A DNA stretch of 64,000 nucleotides from Colius striatus (Eukaryota; Chordata; Aves; Coliiformes; Coliidae): positions 55,577,367 to 55,641,366 of the forward strand of contig NC_084760.1 in NCBI RefSeq assembly GCF_028858725.1, in the 5' to 3' direction. Position 1 is the stretch's first letter; the number at the start of each line of letters is the position of its first letter. Of this stretch, positions 51,075 through 62,500 are shown in pieces. Both the position numbers and the translations under genes were made by a program. The notes under the pieces were generated by a model. The model saw only the letters and a program-made list of their open reading frames with translations, searched no databases and had not been told where the DNA came from.

Positions 51075-54000
51075 CGTGGGAGGCAGAAAATTCCTATGGT
51101 AAAACAAGCCTGTGGACTACATGTTAAATCATTAAATTAAAGCAGGGCCTGAATACTGTACCAGATGTCCTACCATCTGAACAACTAAATGAGACGTGCA
51201 TTTAAAACAAACAAACAGAAAAAAGAAAGGTGAAGGATAATGCATTGAGTAGCTTTTCAATGGGACCCTGTCTCACTCTCCAACCTGTATCTACTATGGG
51301 GAAAGTGAAGATGGGTGACATTCCTGCCAGGAGGCTGGATAGCACTCAAAGAGGGATCAGCCTTCCTTATTAGTTTCCAGATTGTTGATTCATAATTACA
51401 TTTGGCATGTAGGTGTGTACATGCATTTCAAAACTCCCTTCTTCTTAATGTGTCCAGCTGGTGAAGTTCTTTTTCAGTTAATGGTACAATTAACTTCAAC
51501 TCTCAGCAGCAAGGGATATGTTTTCATTCCTGTTCTTCTGTATGCTTCATGGCATCTGTACACAAATTGCCTAGGAAAATCAATCCGTTTTGATGCTATT
51601 TATTTTGAATCTTTCCCAATATTAATTATCTTGGATTTTTTTTCCTAGAAAGTGCCATAGAAAAGAGCTGTAGAAGTGTGCAGTAATACCTAGTTCCTGT
51701 CTGTGTCACACTGACCCAGTCAGCTCATACCGTCCTCAGTGAATATGGAAATCCGCTGCACTCATTACTGTGTTAGCTCTGTTGTTGCATGAGATGATTT
51801 ACAGCAGGGCAAAGATAAAGTCTACTGGTTTGCTTTCAAAACCATGCTTTCATGTGTAGAAGTGCTAGAAACTTTTATTCCCATTAAATGAAAGTTTTAA
51901 TTCTTCAGCTTATTAGGAGGTTGGTCTGCTCATCAGCTCGCTGTTAACCACAGGTGAGTTGGCAGGGTATTTTTTAAGCTCTGATGGAGGCAGTGTGACA
52001 AAATAAATAGTAATGCTATATATTAACAATAAAAAAATAACTGGTTAATGGAGTTGATTTTTGTTTGGAAGTGATATCTTTCAAATAATAATTATAAACT
52101 AGTGCAAACACTGTCATTTTCTCTATGGTATCTCCTGCTGACTGATGCTGTCTTACTATTTCATAGCTTTCTCACAGGTACCCATATCTACCTATTAACA
52201 CTTTTATTTAGACTGAATATTTTGGCTAAGGATCTTTTTAATCAATACTAACATAAAATTTAGGTCAGCTGAATCTTCATCTGTGGCTGTTAGATACTGG
52301 GCTAACATAAGAAGTAATAAATTGTATTAAATCTTAATCTAAAAGATAAGCAGTTTTAACTTCTCTATGCATTTTTTAAACACTGGAGCTCTCTTTTTTT
52401 TTTTTTAAGAATAAGGGTTCTCAGGGCATGCTGACTCTATTTAAGCTGAATAAGTATAAGAGAAGTTTTGATTCTTCATCTTTTCAGCATTCAAGTCTGT
52501 ACCCAGACTGACAAACCAAAGAGATCTGAGGCATTATTTCTAGGTACTCCTTTGTGCATCTTGAGGGCTCTTGTTCCACTGAAATTCTAAAATGATTAAG
52601 CCAGAGAAGTAGGTTAAAAAAGGGTTGATGGCTCAGAGGCTTGACCGGCTTTCTTGTTTAAAGCACAGTGACACAAGAGCTCATTTAACAGAAACCTTTA
52701 CTTGTCCAACTGGTGATGATCTTCAAATACAGACTATGCATTCCTTACATTTTTGGGACCTTCAGGAGACATGTGACTTAAATTCAGGCAAAAGACACCT
52801 ACCATTTATGTGGTCTAGTTAACAGTTTGCATCCTGAGAGGCAGGCTCATGCCACTCAGCTTTAATTCTCGAAACAACTTGAAATTTCTTGGTATTGGAA
52901 GGAGATGCCAAATAGCAGCAGAGATAGAAGGGCAGCTCTGCCAAATCAGATTATCAATGCAGAAGTGAACCGACTGGAACCAGAATCAGGTTAAACAGAT
53001 GATACAGTGGATGCCACCCATCATCAAGAACATAAAATATTGAAAACAGCTGACACAGCTGGGTTTGACAAGAGACATCTGTACCCTGCAATCTCCCTGT
53101 CTCTTTCTCTTGGCCTGGTGGAAATCACAGTGGCCTCTGGGTATGAAGATGCATAGACCACATAACCAAGAGGTAAGGGGAAAGACAGTAGTGACTTGAT
53201 AGCAGTGTCAGCCAGACTGTTTTTCCCAGAAACCCTTAGAAATACTTTGAATCTTTTCATATCCCTTAAAAAATTCTCAAAGAACTTTTCTGTAAAAGGG
53301 AAATTGCTGCCTCTGTTAAATTACAAGAGTGTGGGATGCTGAGTTGCTTGTTTGAGCAGTTATGTTCTTAACAAATCAAGACCTCAGTGTAGCATTACTG
53401 TAGAAAGCGCTGTTGCTGTCGTGGTTGAAATAGTAGCCATCCTGAAGCATTTGAAAGAATCACTGTCAGTGTGGCTATTAACTTGTCAAGCCTTCCCAGG
53501 CTCATTGCTTTAAAGTCAACCAGAATGAATAATTTCAAGAGGTAGCAGAGTGTGTCTGCGCACTAGTCCCCACCTCATTCGAAGTCAAACCAGGACACAC
53601 ATAGAAAAGGAATGTTAAGAGTGCATTATATATATGATAACATATTTCCAGCACTTGTTACTTACATTAACAAGAGGGCTAAAAAAGTTGTCAGCTCTTC
53701 ATTGAATTAAGCATGGTTCTATAAATAGAAGGCATTAAATAAATTGAAATTAACCACGAGTTCTCGATTATCCTAGCAATTTGTAATACCTTGCTAGGTA
53801 CAATATGTCACATAAGAGGCTGTTTACACAAGTGAATGCAACTGAATTTATCCATAAGTAAATAAGTATTTATTTTAGCACAGTCTAACTCCATGCACTG
53901 CAGCAAATCAGGCCCAGCACACCCTGACAGGACTGGAGCAGTCGTTGTAAAACCAAGGACAGGGCAAAATGAGTGGCTTTCTTTCCCCTAGATACACGCT

Positions 54001-54974
54001 GTCACTGAACACATATTGCTAAGAATAAAACATGACCATCTTTCCCTCAGACTGAACACCATGGCCTTTTAAAATTAAAGGCCGATATCTGTTTTTTATT
54101 CTCTTTTTTTTCCTAAGTAGAAAGGCAGTCAAAGGCATCTTGGACCTTTTGTCTCACTTTTGATTGGTTATGTTTCTATGTCTATGGAAAATAATTTCAG
54201 TGTGAAATAAAAGTTTCAGCAGCACAATGCAGAGTAATTTTTCTCGTCTTCTTTTTATGTAGGATTTTAGTTTCCTTGAAGTCCCACCAAAAATAGGGTG
54301 TCTTTTATGTCAGAGTCTGTGGACCCTGATGCTGATGTGAACAGTAGCAGCAGTGAAATATTGGACAGTATGAGGCTGGAGCGCATTAAAGATGAGTCTT
54401 TATGCAAATAACTCTGTGCTGTGTGAAAGCTTCAGTATAGTTTCTTTCACCATGTTTCCTTTGCTTGAGTTGTTCAGCTGATACTTTGAATGCTCTGCTT
54501 GTGATCTACACTGTCTAAAATTTCATCTGTCACATGGGGTATACACTTCTGGCTTGCCTCAGCATGTTTCTGGAGTAAAAGCTGTTTTTAATATCCACTA
54601 ATGGATTTGTCTTTCTTGTCCTTTTTTTTTGTACTGTACTTAAGTAAGGTATCAAAACCAAGAGAAGAGGTCCATTACAGAATGAGGGGTAGCTCCTATC
54701 TTCAACTAATTGCCCTGAAGTGTATTTGAAGTGGGAAGTTTGGTTATTAGTGACATGTCCCTGTATACTCCTGATGTGGTTTTTATAGATATAAGTAGCA
54801 CTTCAGATACCTTGCTCCTGCAGGAAGTTTTGGTCTTAGTTAGGCCTGTGTTCTTCAGGACTTGTTTTCCCTGAGAGGACAACCTTTTGGCTTTTTCAGT
54901 AAGTAAATGTACAGTATCATCATTGTGATTGTGGTCAGTATTCTGTACAGTAAGATATAAGTGGTGGTCAATAT

Positions 54975-55528
54975 TTGTGGTGGCTTAACGTGACCCATCA
55001 ACTAAAGCCCATACAGCTGCTCTTTCACTCTCTCTCTGGTGGGATGAGGGAGAGAATTGGAAAGGTAGAAGTGAGAAAACTCATGGGTTGAGATGAAGAC
55101 AATTTAATAGGTAAAGCAAATGCCATGCTGGCAAAACAGAACAAGGAATTCATTCACTGCATCCCCTCTGCAGGCAGCTGTTCAGCTATCTCCAGAAAAG
55201 CAGTGCTGCACCACACTTAATGGTTACTTGGGTTGACAAATGCCATCTCTCCGAACGTCCTCCTTCCTTCTTCCCCAGCTTTATATGCTGAGCAGGACAT
55301 TTTGCTAGTTCGAGTCAGCTGCCCTGGCCATGCTTCTTCCCAGTTTCTTGTGCACCTCTTTGCTGGCAGAGCATGGGAAACTGAAAAGTCCTTGACTTAG
55401 GATAAGTACTGCTTAGCAATGACTAAAACATTAGCATGTTATCAACATTATTCTCATACTAAATCCAAAACAGAGTACTGTACCAGCTACTAGGAAGAAA
55501 ATTAACACCGTCTGAGCTGAAACAAGGA
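54975..55528 (-). mobile_element. Solo LTR of an avian endogenous retrovirus (-)
   Basis: About 554 bp resembling a common avian ERV LTR, antisense to CLVS2. On the - strand it has a TATA box (TATAAA at 55285-55280, in GCATATAAAGCTGGGG) and an ATTAAA polyadenylation signal at 55108-55103, about 170 bp downstream, the expected order for promoter and R/U5. The - strand 3' end reads CACGTTAAGCCACCACAA. The direct repeat CAATAT flanks it at 54969-54974 and 55529-55534, a likely 6-bp target duplication. No internal retroviral region is present, so it is a solo LTR formed by recombination. The family name is not assigned. Confidence 0.82.
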
Positions 55529-56410
55529 CAATATGCTACAGATTTGTGGAGGCCCAGCCCTGCGACCATTGATTACTCTCTGTGGTGGCTGAAATCCTGG
55601 TCTCATTGATGCCTGACAGTTTTGCTGTTGACTTGGATTAATTCAGGACACAATTTGGTGTATTTGTGTTTATATGTATACATCTATATATTTAGCCCTT
55701 AAATATATATAAATGCATTTTATGCCAGTCTTAGAAACCTGACTGGCTTCATAAACAAAGAATCTTTATGTCTAATGTACCAGATTTCTAGGAGCCTTGT
55801 GCCACCAGGGAGCTGTTAATCCAAGGCATGTGATGTCCTCTTGAACTCCCTAGGGAGGACATTAGAGGTCTACATGAGGAACTTGGAACTCATCTTGGAC
55901 TGGATGTAGGGTGCTTACAGCAGCCTTCTGCTTCATGAATGTCTTCTCTTGGAGAGTGAGACAGCTCAAATATAAAGTGAGCTTGAGGCTAATTTTAGGA
56001 TTTGAATATTTCTAATGTGTGTTTCTTCTGTGAGCTATGATAGATGACTTTCCTCGGAATGAGACATTGACTGCTCTCCCAATGTCTCACCTGACATACT
56101 TTCTTTCTCAGTTCAACATTTTTCCTGGGAAAGCATCTTAGAGAGTGTTCTCTCCATCTAATTTCATAAAGCAATAAAAAAAAAAAAAATGGAGACTTCC
56201 ACCATCTTGTGGAGATAACTAGGGGTTTAAAGGCAGTTGGCCATGCTCTGAGCCCAGCCTCCACCCTGAATGTGATTCTGTAAGCCTCTTTCCCTTAGGC
56301 ATGTTTTAATCCCAATGCTGACAGTTGTACAAAATGCATGTTGTACAGGAAATTCTTACTTCCTCTGTTGATTAGGTGCCCTCCGCTCTCCATGCACCAC
56401 TGGTATATTA

Positions 56411-56850
56411 CAGAATCACAGAATCTGAAGCGTTGGAAAGGACTTTGAAAGATCATCTAGTCCAACCCCCTGCCAGAGAAGTCCTGCTAGAATAGGTCAC
56501 ACAGTAACTTGTCCAGGTGAGTTTTGAATGTCTCCAGAGAAGGAGATTCAACATCCATCTGGGTAGCCTGTTCCAGTGCTCCGTCACCCTCACAGTGGAG
56601 TTTTTCCTTATATTTCTTTGGAACCTCTTATGTTCCAGCTTGTACCTGTTGCCCCTTGTCCTATCATTGGACATCATTGAGAACGGCCTGGTTCTATCCT
56701 CCTGACAACCACCCTTTATGTATTTATAAACATTAAAGAGGTCACCCCTCAGTCTTCCCTTCTTCAAACTAAAGAGCCTCAGCTCCCTTAGCCTTTCATC
56801 ATAAGGGAGATGCTCCACTCCCTTCATCTTTGTGGCCCTGCACAGAACTC
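56411..56850 (-). repeat. CR1 LINE, 5'-truncated (-), 3' region
   Basis: A 440-bp CR1 copy in the CLVS2 intron, - strand. It starts with the reversed tail (CAGAATCACAGAATCTGAAG), continues through GATCATCTAGTCCAACCCCC and ends after TTTGTGGCCCTGCACAGAAC. On the - strand it encodes the end of ORF2 ([20 protein letters not shown], then [15 protein letters not shown]) interrupted by frameshifts. Its 3' end differs from the 36428 and 38232 copies (no CAGAAGCAGGTTCACC block), so it belongs to another subfamily. Confidence 0.92.
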
Positions 56851-56864
56851 TAATATTATTAGAG
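56848..56864. repeat. Short palindrome at CR1 5' junction
   Basis: CTCTAATATTATTAGAG has 7-bp arms and a 3-base loop and sits exactly where the CR1 sequence ends. It is followed to about 56920 by further imperfect palindromes rich in TATTA and CTAGCTAG. Confidence 0.6.
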
Positions 56865-59414
56865 TATTAGTATTACCTAGATAACTAGCTGGTATTATTA
56901 CTATTAGCTAGCTAGGCTGGTCTGCAGATACACTAGACAAACCACAACGTTTTTAGTGTGAGTAAAACCATTTATAGTTTTCATACTGCAGAATGCTCTC
57001 CTCGCATCCCATTATACATGTGGAAACTCCTTTGGGAAAGGAACAATGAATGACTTAATTTTTCCTCTTCGCACTGTAGTGCTGGGGATGTTTGTTTATT
57101 TGCTTATTCAGAGGTATCAGCAGTGGCGGTGGCATTTTCCCCAAGTGTCCAGCATTTGGTCTTGGGGGAGCAGCTCTGCTTGAGGAGAGGGGGAGCATCA
57201 GCCGCATTGTGCTTGAGGCATTGGCCTTGACACACCAGCCTCTCGGCTGTCAGGTGAGTTTACTCAGGGCAGGCAGGGCACCCCAGGTTTTCTTCACTGT
57301 GCCTGCTGCAAAAGTTATGTCCTGGTCTTACCATTCTTGGATGCTAAAACTGTGCTAATGATTTTAAAGAACCAGAATTTGAACATTTTTAAAGCATGCC
57401 TTTTTTTTCTCCCATGAAGAAAATTCCATTTACAGAAATGGTTTGATTTTTTTTCCTACAAAAAGAAAACAGAGAATTTTTGTGTTTTTAGAATTTCCAT
57501 AGGGGAATTACAGGGAAGATTTTTTTCTTATGCTGTTTCCTCTACCAGTTGAAAAAAGCTGGACAAAAAGAGGGAGAGTGCCCAACTTCCTGTAAACCTT
57601 AGATCTCAGAAAAGGAGAGCCTCAAAAAAACCTTAAATCTCAGGAAAATGAGGAGAAAAGTGAATATCAAAACTTTTATCCCAGTCAATCAAACCAAATT
57701 CAAAACAAGATAAGAGTCTCCAAAATGAAGAGAAGAATGTTGTAAAACCATACTTCCCTTAATGTTTTCTGAGGAAAACACTTTATCTTGTTCACTTGTT
57801 TGGCTGACATTAAGAGAGTCCTCTTTTAGTCCCTTTCCTAGGAATGCATAGTTAGGAAGGTCACTGATTTTTAGTTGGCTAAAAAAAACCATGATGGAAC
57901 GATGAAAGGAGTCAGATAGAGCAGATTAATTTAACTTGTGTTATTTCCTTTTGCAGATAATTTCAAAATACAGTTACATACGAAGTGGAACAGTGTACTC
58001 ATGTTAAAGCAAGTAGAATTCAGCATAATTTAATGTAATTTCTAAATAGACACACGTGCTCCTTGCTATATATGCAGAATGGTTAAGATTTCTCTGGGGA
58101 CTCATAATTTTGAGAACTTCTGTGTTTGATATCATGGGGGACTTTTGAAGGGCTTTATTTAAAAATAGGTGCACAAACACTGAAGATTTAACTCTTTTGT
58201 TCCTGGAATATTCACTTCTCTGATATTTTTCTGATTTAGCTTTCTAATGTCGCATCTGATACTGTGGTGCAGACTGGCAAATTTCCATCTGTTTCAGTAG
58301 CTATTTATCTTACTTTTAAAAAAGACTTTTAGATATTAAAAATAGCTTGTAAAAATAAAAACTTGAACTTCCACTTTTATATCTCTTAAAAAAAACACAG
58401 GTAATTCTGGGGTTTTACCTTTTTTTAAAAAAAAAAAAATCTCAATAAGCTGAACTGCAGGTTGACTAATAAGACTATTATATGCCAGTCTAAAGATGAC
58501 ATTGCTGTGTATATATAAGCTATTCAGCTGCTGTATGAGGTGCTTTAGCTTCAGAAAAGAAAGATTATACTCAACAGGGCTTGGCAATATGGAATTATGT
58601 CTTCTTTTACAAGATTGTCCATCTAAGAAAAGTATATGCATGTATGTAAACCATATACTTACATATTGATGGTGATATCTTTGTAAACCTAAATTTAAAC
58701 TAGAAAAATCTGGGACAAATGAGTACCACATTCCAAACTCACTCCTGGAACCACATAATTTGAATATACAAAGTGCTCAGAAGGCAGTTAGGTAGCTCTT
58801 AAAAGGTTGATATTGTTCTCAATCAGAAACACCTCAAAGCTCTAGTGTGTGTTGCTATCTGCTCTCAAGGTCCTTGAGTAATCAGCCTTCTGTAATACCT
58901 TTTGTGGTATTTTTGTGGAAACATTACTCAGAGAGAGAGACAAGGAGAGCATGTGGAAATGTCTTTTTGGCTCATAGTTACGCAGAAGCTGTTACTTCAA
59001 TCTCTTGCAAAAATGTAGGAGGAAACTTTGGGTCTAAGCTTCTGGTGTTAGATTTTTGTATCATGATTTTAGAAGAAAGTTTGCACCTATATATTTGTAC
59101 AGACATTTAATAACACACATAGATATTAAAGCAGATTAGGAGACTACAGGTAAGTTCAAATTTTGTTTTAGTGTGTTGTAGTTTGTTTTGGCTTGCTGAT
59201 GGTCTAGATGTACATAATACTGCTCCAGAGGATGAGTTCAGGTAACTGAGCTTTTGATTCTTTCCCAGCTTCACATACTCATGACTTCTGAGGCTACGTT
59301 TGCGCTCTTTGAGTAGAACTTTTGACAAGTAGTACAAAAGAAGAACTCTCAGAACTTCTTCATGTCTGTGGTCATTGCTCCTTTCCTAACTGACTCTCCT
59401 CTTCACGTTCACAG

Positions 59415-59589
59415 GTACACACTTGTGGATATTTTGCGTGCCATACTTCTTTCTTTAGAAGCCATGATAGAAGACCCTGAGCTTCAAGTGAATGGATTTG
59501 TTTTGATTATAGATTGGAGCAACTTCACCTTCAAGCAGGCCTCCAAACTCACACCAAGCATGCTTAGATTAGCCATAGAAGGCCTCCAG
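59415..59589 (+). CDS. CLVS2: Clavesin-2, coding exon 2 (residues 130-188)
   Basis: 175 bp completing Arg130 and encoding residues 131-188: [20 protein letters not shown], then [19 protein letters not shown] and [19 protein letters not shown]. This is the core of the CRAL-TRIO lipid-binding domain, with the beta strand [11 protein letters not shown] at 157-167. YTLVD and [15 protein letters not shown] separate CLVS2 from CLVS1, which differs at these positions. The acceptor (TTCACAG, ending 59414) and donor (GTAACA at 59590) are both in place, and the exon ends in phase 0. The frame runs on into the intron for about ten codons before a stop, as expected of intron sequence. The rest of the protein, about 139 residues, is not in the window. 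Confidence 0.97.
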
Positions 59590-62500
59590 GTAACATTCTT
59601 CTTTTATTTCTTTTCCTAATTCTCCTTTGTTTTGCAGTGCATTACAAATCTAGATGGCTAAAAAACCTCCCAAATCCAAGAACTTCTGAATAGCAAGGCT
59701 GTTAACACCTTACAAGCTAACATGTGAGCTCAGTCATCTAACAGCAGTAACTCCTGGTGTGTAGGCTTCTTCTTTGCCATAAATAAGAGGAAGCTTTTTT
59801 GTCTTTATTCCGAAGTGTCTGGCATTCTGTAAATTCACACTGTAGCTTCTGCAGTGACAAGTTGGAAGTAAGCTGTTTACCATGTCATTTTGCACAGGAC
59901 TAATGAAGTACCGTTTGCTCCTGCCACGTCAGGTTGTTTTTTTTCATTTATTCCATTGGAGGCAGGCTCTACATCATTTGTCTTGAAAAGCATGAGGCAC
60001 TGTGATTAGACTGTTAGCTGGGACTATTTACTCAAAGTTCAGCATGTGCTTGGCTCTTTTGCTGGGTCAGGATTAATTTGATCAGCAGCTTCTGGGACTG
60101 AGTAGACAGTGATTTAGATTTCTTTCTGCTCATTGTAAATGCACTTTACATGGCACTGGCACATTGGTGACATAACTCTTGTCTGCCTCCTATGATCTTT
60201 AATGCTTATTAAAATGAAAAATTAGAGTCTGTAAAGTAAAACTTTACAGTAGTTGTTTACTGTGCAAGCTTGAGTTGCTATGTTAAAAATACCAGTAGTT
60301 CGCTACTCTGCAGTGTGCCTTGGCTTTGCAAGGACATATATTCCTTTTCTGTGATGTTTTTATCATTTATACATTTTTATTACTCATAAAACAAAAGCCT
60401 TATCTTTGAACTTTGTTCACTTTGATATTGCAATTTTTGAAGAAACTTGCATAGCAGTAGTATGGAATTTTGATCTAAATCTTGAAATGGCTTCACTGGT
60501 ATTCAGCCTGCTGTTGCTCACAGAAGGGTAGTGACAGTCATGAGACAAAGATCTCTGTCTTCATTTTTGTTGTGTTTCTTTATGCAGTGATGTAATTCCA
60601 TGGTCTTGAGAACTACATCAGAAGGCAGCAGTGATATCTGCACTGCATTTCTTTTTATTGCTTTCAAAGTTTTCTTTTGTGTGCTGTTTTTCAATGTTAG
60701 CCAGTGTTTTCTCATGTAGAACGTAAAGAAATACTTTAATTGCCCATGTTTCTAAATGGTGGTGTTTCTTCTTGGACATTAATCAGATATTATTATTTTG
60801 ACAAGAACTGCAGTGGAAAATGGCATCTGAAAATATGACCTACTGTGATATACTGAGCTTCAAATGGGCTCTGAGGCTCTGTATTCTCCTGCCATCAGTT
60901 CATCACTGAGTTAAGGTGAACTCCATTGGCTTAACTCCATACCCCAGCTTTGTATATTTGAATGTCACCAGTCTGATGATATCCAGCATTTTGTGCCCAC
61001 TGTCCTCAGTCCTGTTGACTCCAGAGATGTAAAACTGGGCATGACATGGACAGGAAGAGAGAATGAGAAGGCACCAAAATGAAATTGCAATTGTGAGGTA
61101 AAACTCTGCCAGCACAAAAGGTATCTGTCCTAATCTGTGACAGGTGTTATTATCTGTAAGCAGCTTCTTTTACAAGGCCTTTTACCACAAATATTTTGAA
61201 GAAATCAATTAGTTTGGCTCTCATGATACAGAATTTAATTTTCTAGCCAGTGAGAGAATGAGAGCTCAAATTCTTATATTAGCAAAATTCTCTAGTGATA
61301 TTTTCCCAGTAGTTACAGTACTTGGGGGGTTGTTTAATTTCATTTAAAAAAAAATTATTCTTGGAAGTTTTTCTAAGTACTAAAGACAACTGTACTGAGC
61401 ATCTTGGAGGTAGAACCTCACTTCAGAAACAATTGTGAAAGGGAAAGAAATGAGTGGAAGGCATGGTGGAAAGATGATACAGAGACGCTCTGGGCAAGGC
61501 ACAAGTTTATTTGCTCCTTCTTGCAAGATTTCATGCCTGAACTGTTACATTCCCTTATCCTCCACAAGGACTGCTTTTGTGTTTATTTTGAACAAAAATG
61601 AGTGGCAGAAACATTCTGAATTATGTCAAAGTAAAAAATGCTTAGTCAGGTGGTATGAAAAAGAAGAACAACTAGTACACACTGTTTATTTATTATCTTT
61701 GTAAATACTCTCTGTTTAATCAGAGAAATGGAATTTACTTTGGCTTAGAAGATTTAACAGGACTCAAGATGTATAAGATTTAATAAGGCTCAAGATGCTG
61801 AACTTTACCATTTGGGGAATTTAAATATTTGAGTTACTTGGGTGGAAAGAGACAGGGAAAGTGGAATAAATGACCATTGAATTTGATGTTAACCAAATCC
61901 CTTTGCCTTCTGAATGAAATCTAATAAATTTGCATGATATTTGCTTAGCTTCCATGGTGAGCAGGATATTCAGTATGGTATGTACCAAGAAAGCTGATTA
62001 CAAACTATGGCATTTCTGGGCTCTTCACAGCTGATCTCAGAAATTGTTTTTGAAAGTAAGATAAGTAAATATATACATTTTTCTACTGAAGACAAGTTCT
62101 CCTATACACTTTGTCTGCATATATATATATGTTAAATGAGAGTATGAAAAGAATCATACCCCAACCGACTTTTTTGACATAAGAAAAACTTCCTAGGTAG
62201 TTGTTTGCAGAAGAGTATTTTAAATGTTAAGGGACAGTGGTTATCTGTAAACTAATGTGAATTTCCATCATAGTCATCACAATGGTGCTGTACCTACCAA
62301 TTTGTGCCAATTTTTACATCAAATAGTGTTGCTAGCAAGAAGCAAAAACCTCCTTTTAAGGTTGGGGCATGTGGTGATTTAGCCCTGGCTGGGTGCCAGA
62401 TGCCCACCAAGTCGTTCTGTCACTCCCACTCCTAAACTGGACAGGGGAAGAAAGGTAATGAGAGGTTTGTGAGTCAAGATAAGGACAGGGAGATCACTTA

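Larger units (their letters stand above)
48396..59414 (+). other. CLVS2: CLVS2 intron between coding exons 1 and 2
   Basis: An 11.0-kb phase-2 intron from GTAAAC (48396) to CACAG (59410-59414). The acceptor is preceded by a pyrimidine-rich stretch, and CTAAC near 59388 is a plausible branch point. It contains an antisense LTR (54975-55528) and an antisense CR1 (56411-56850). The rest is unassigned AT-rich DNA with no further exon seen. Confidence 0.92.
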
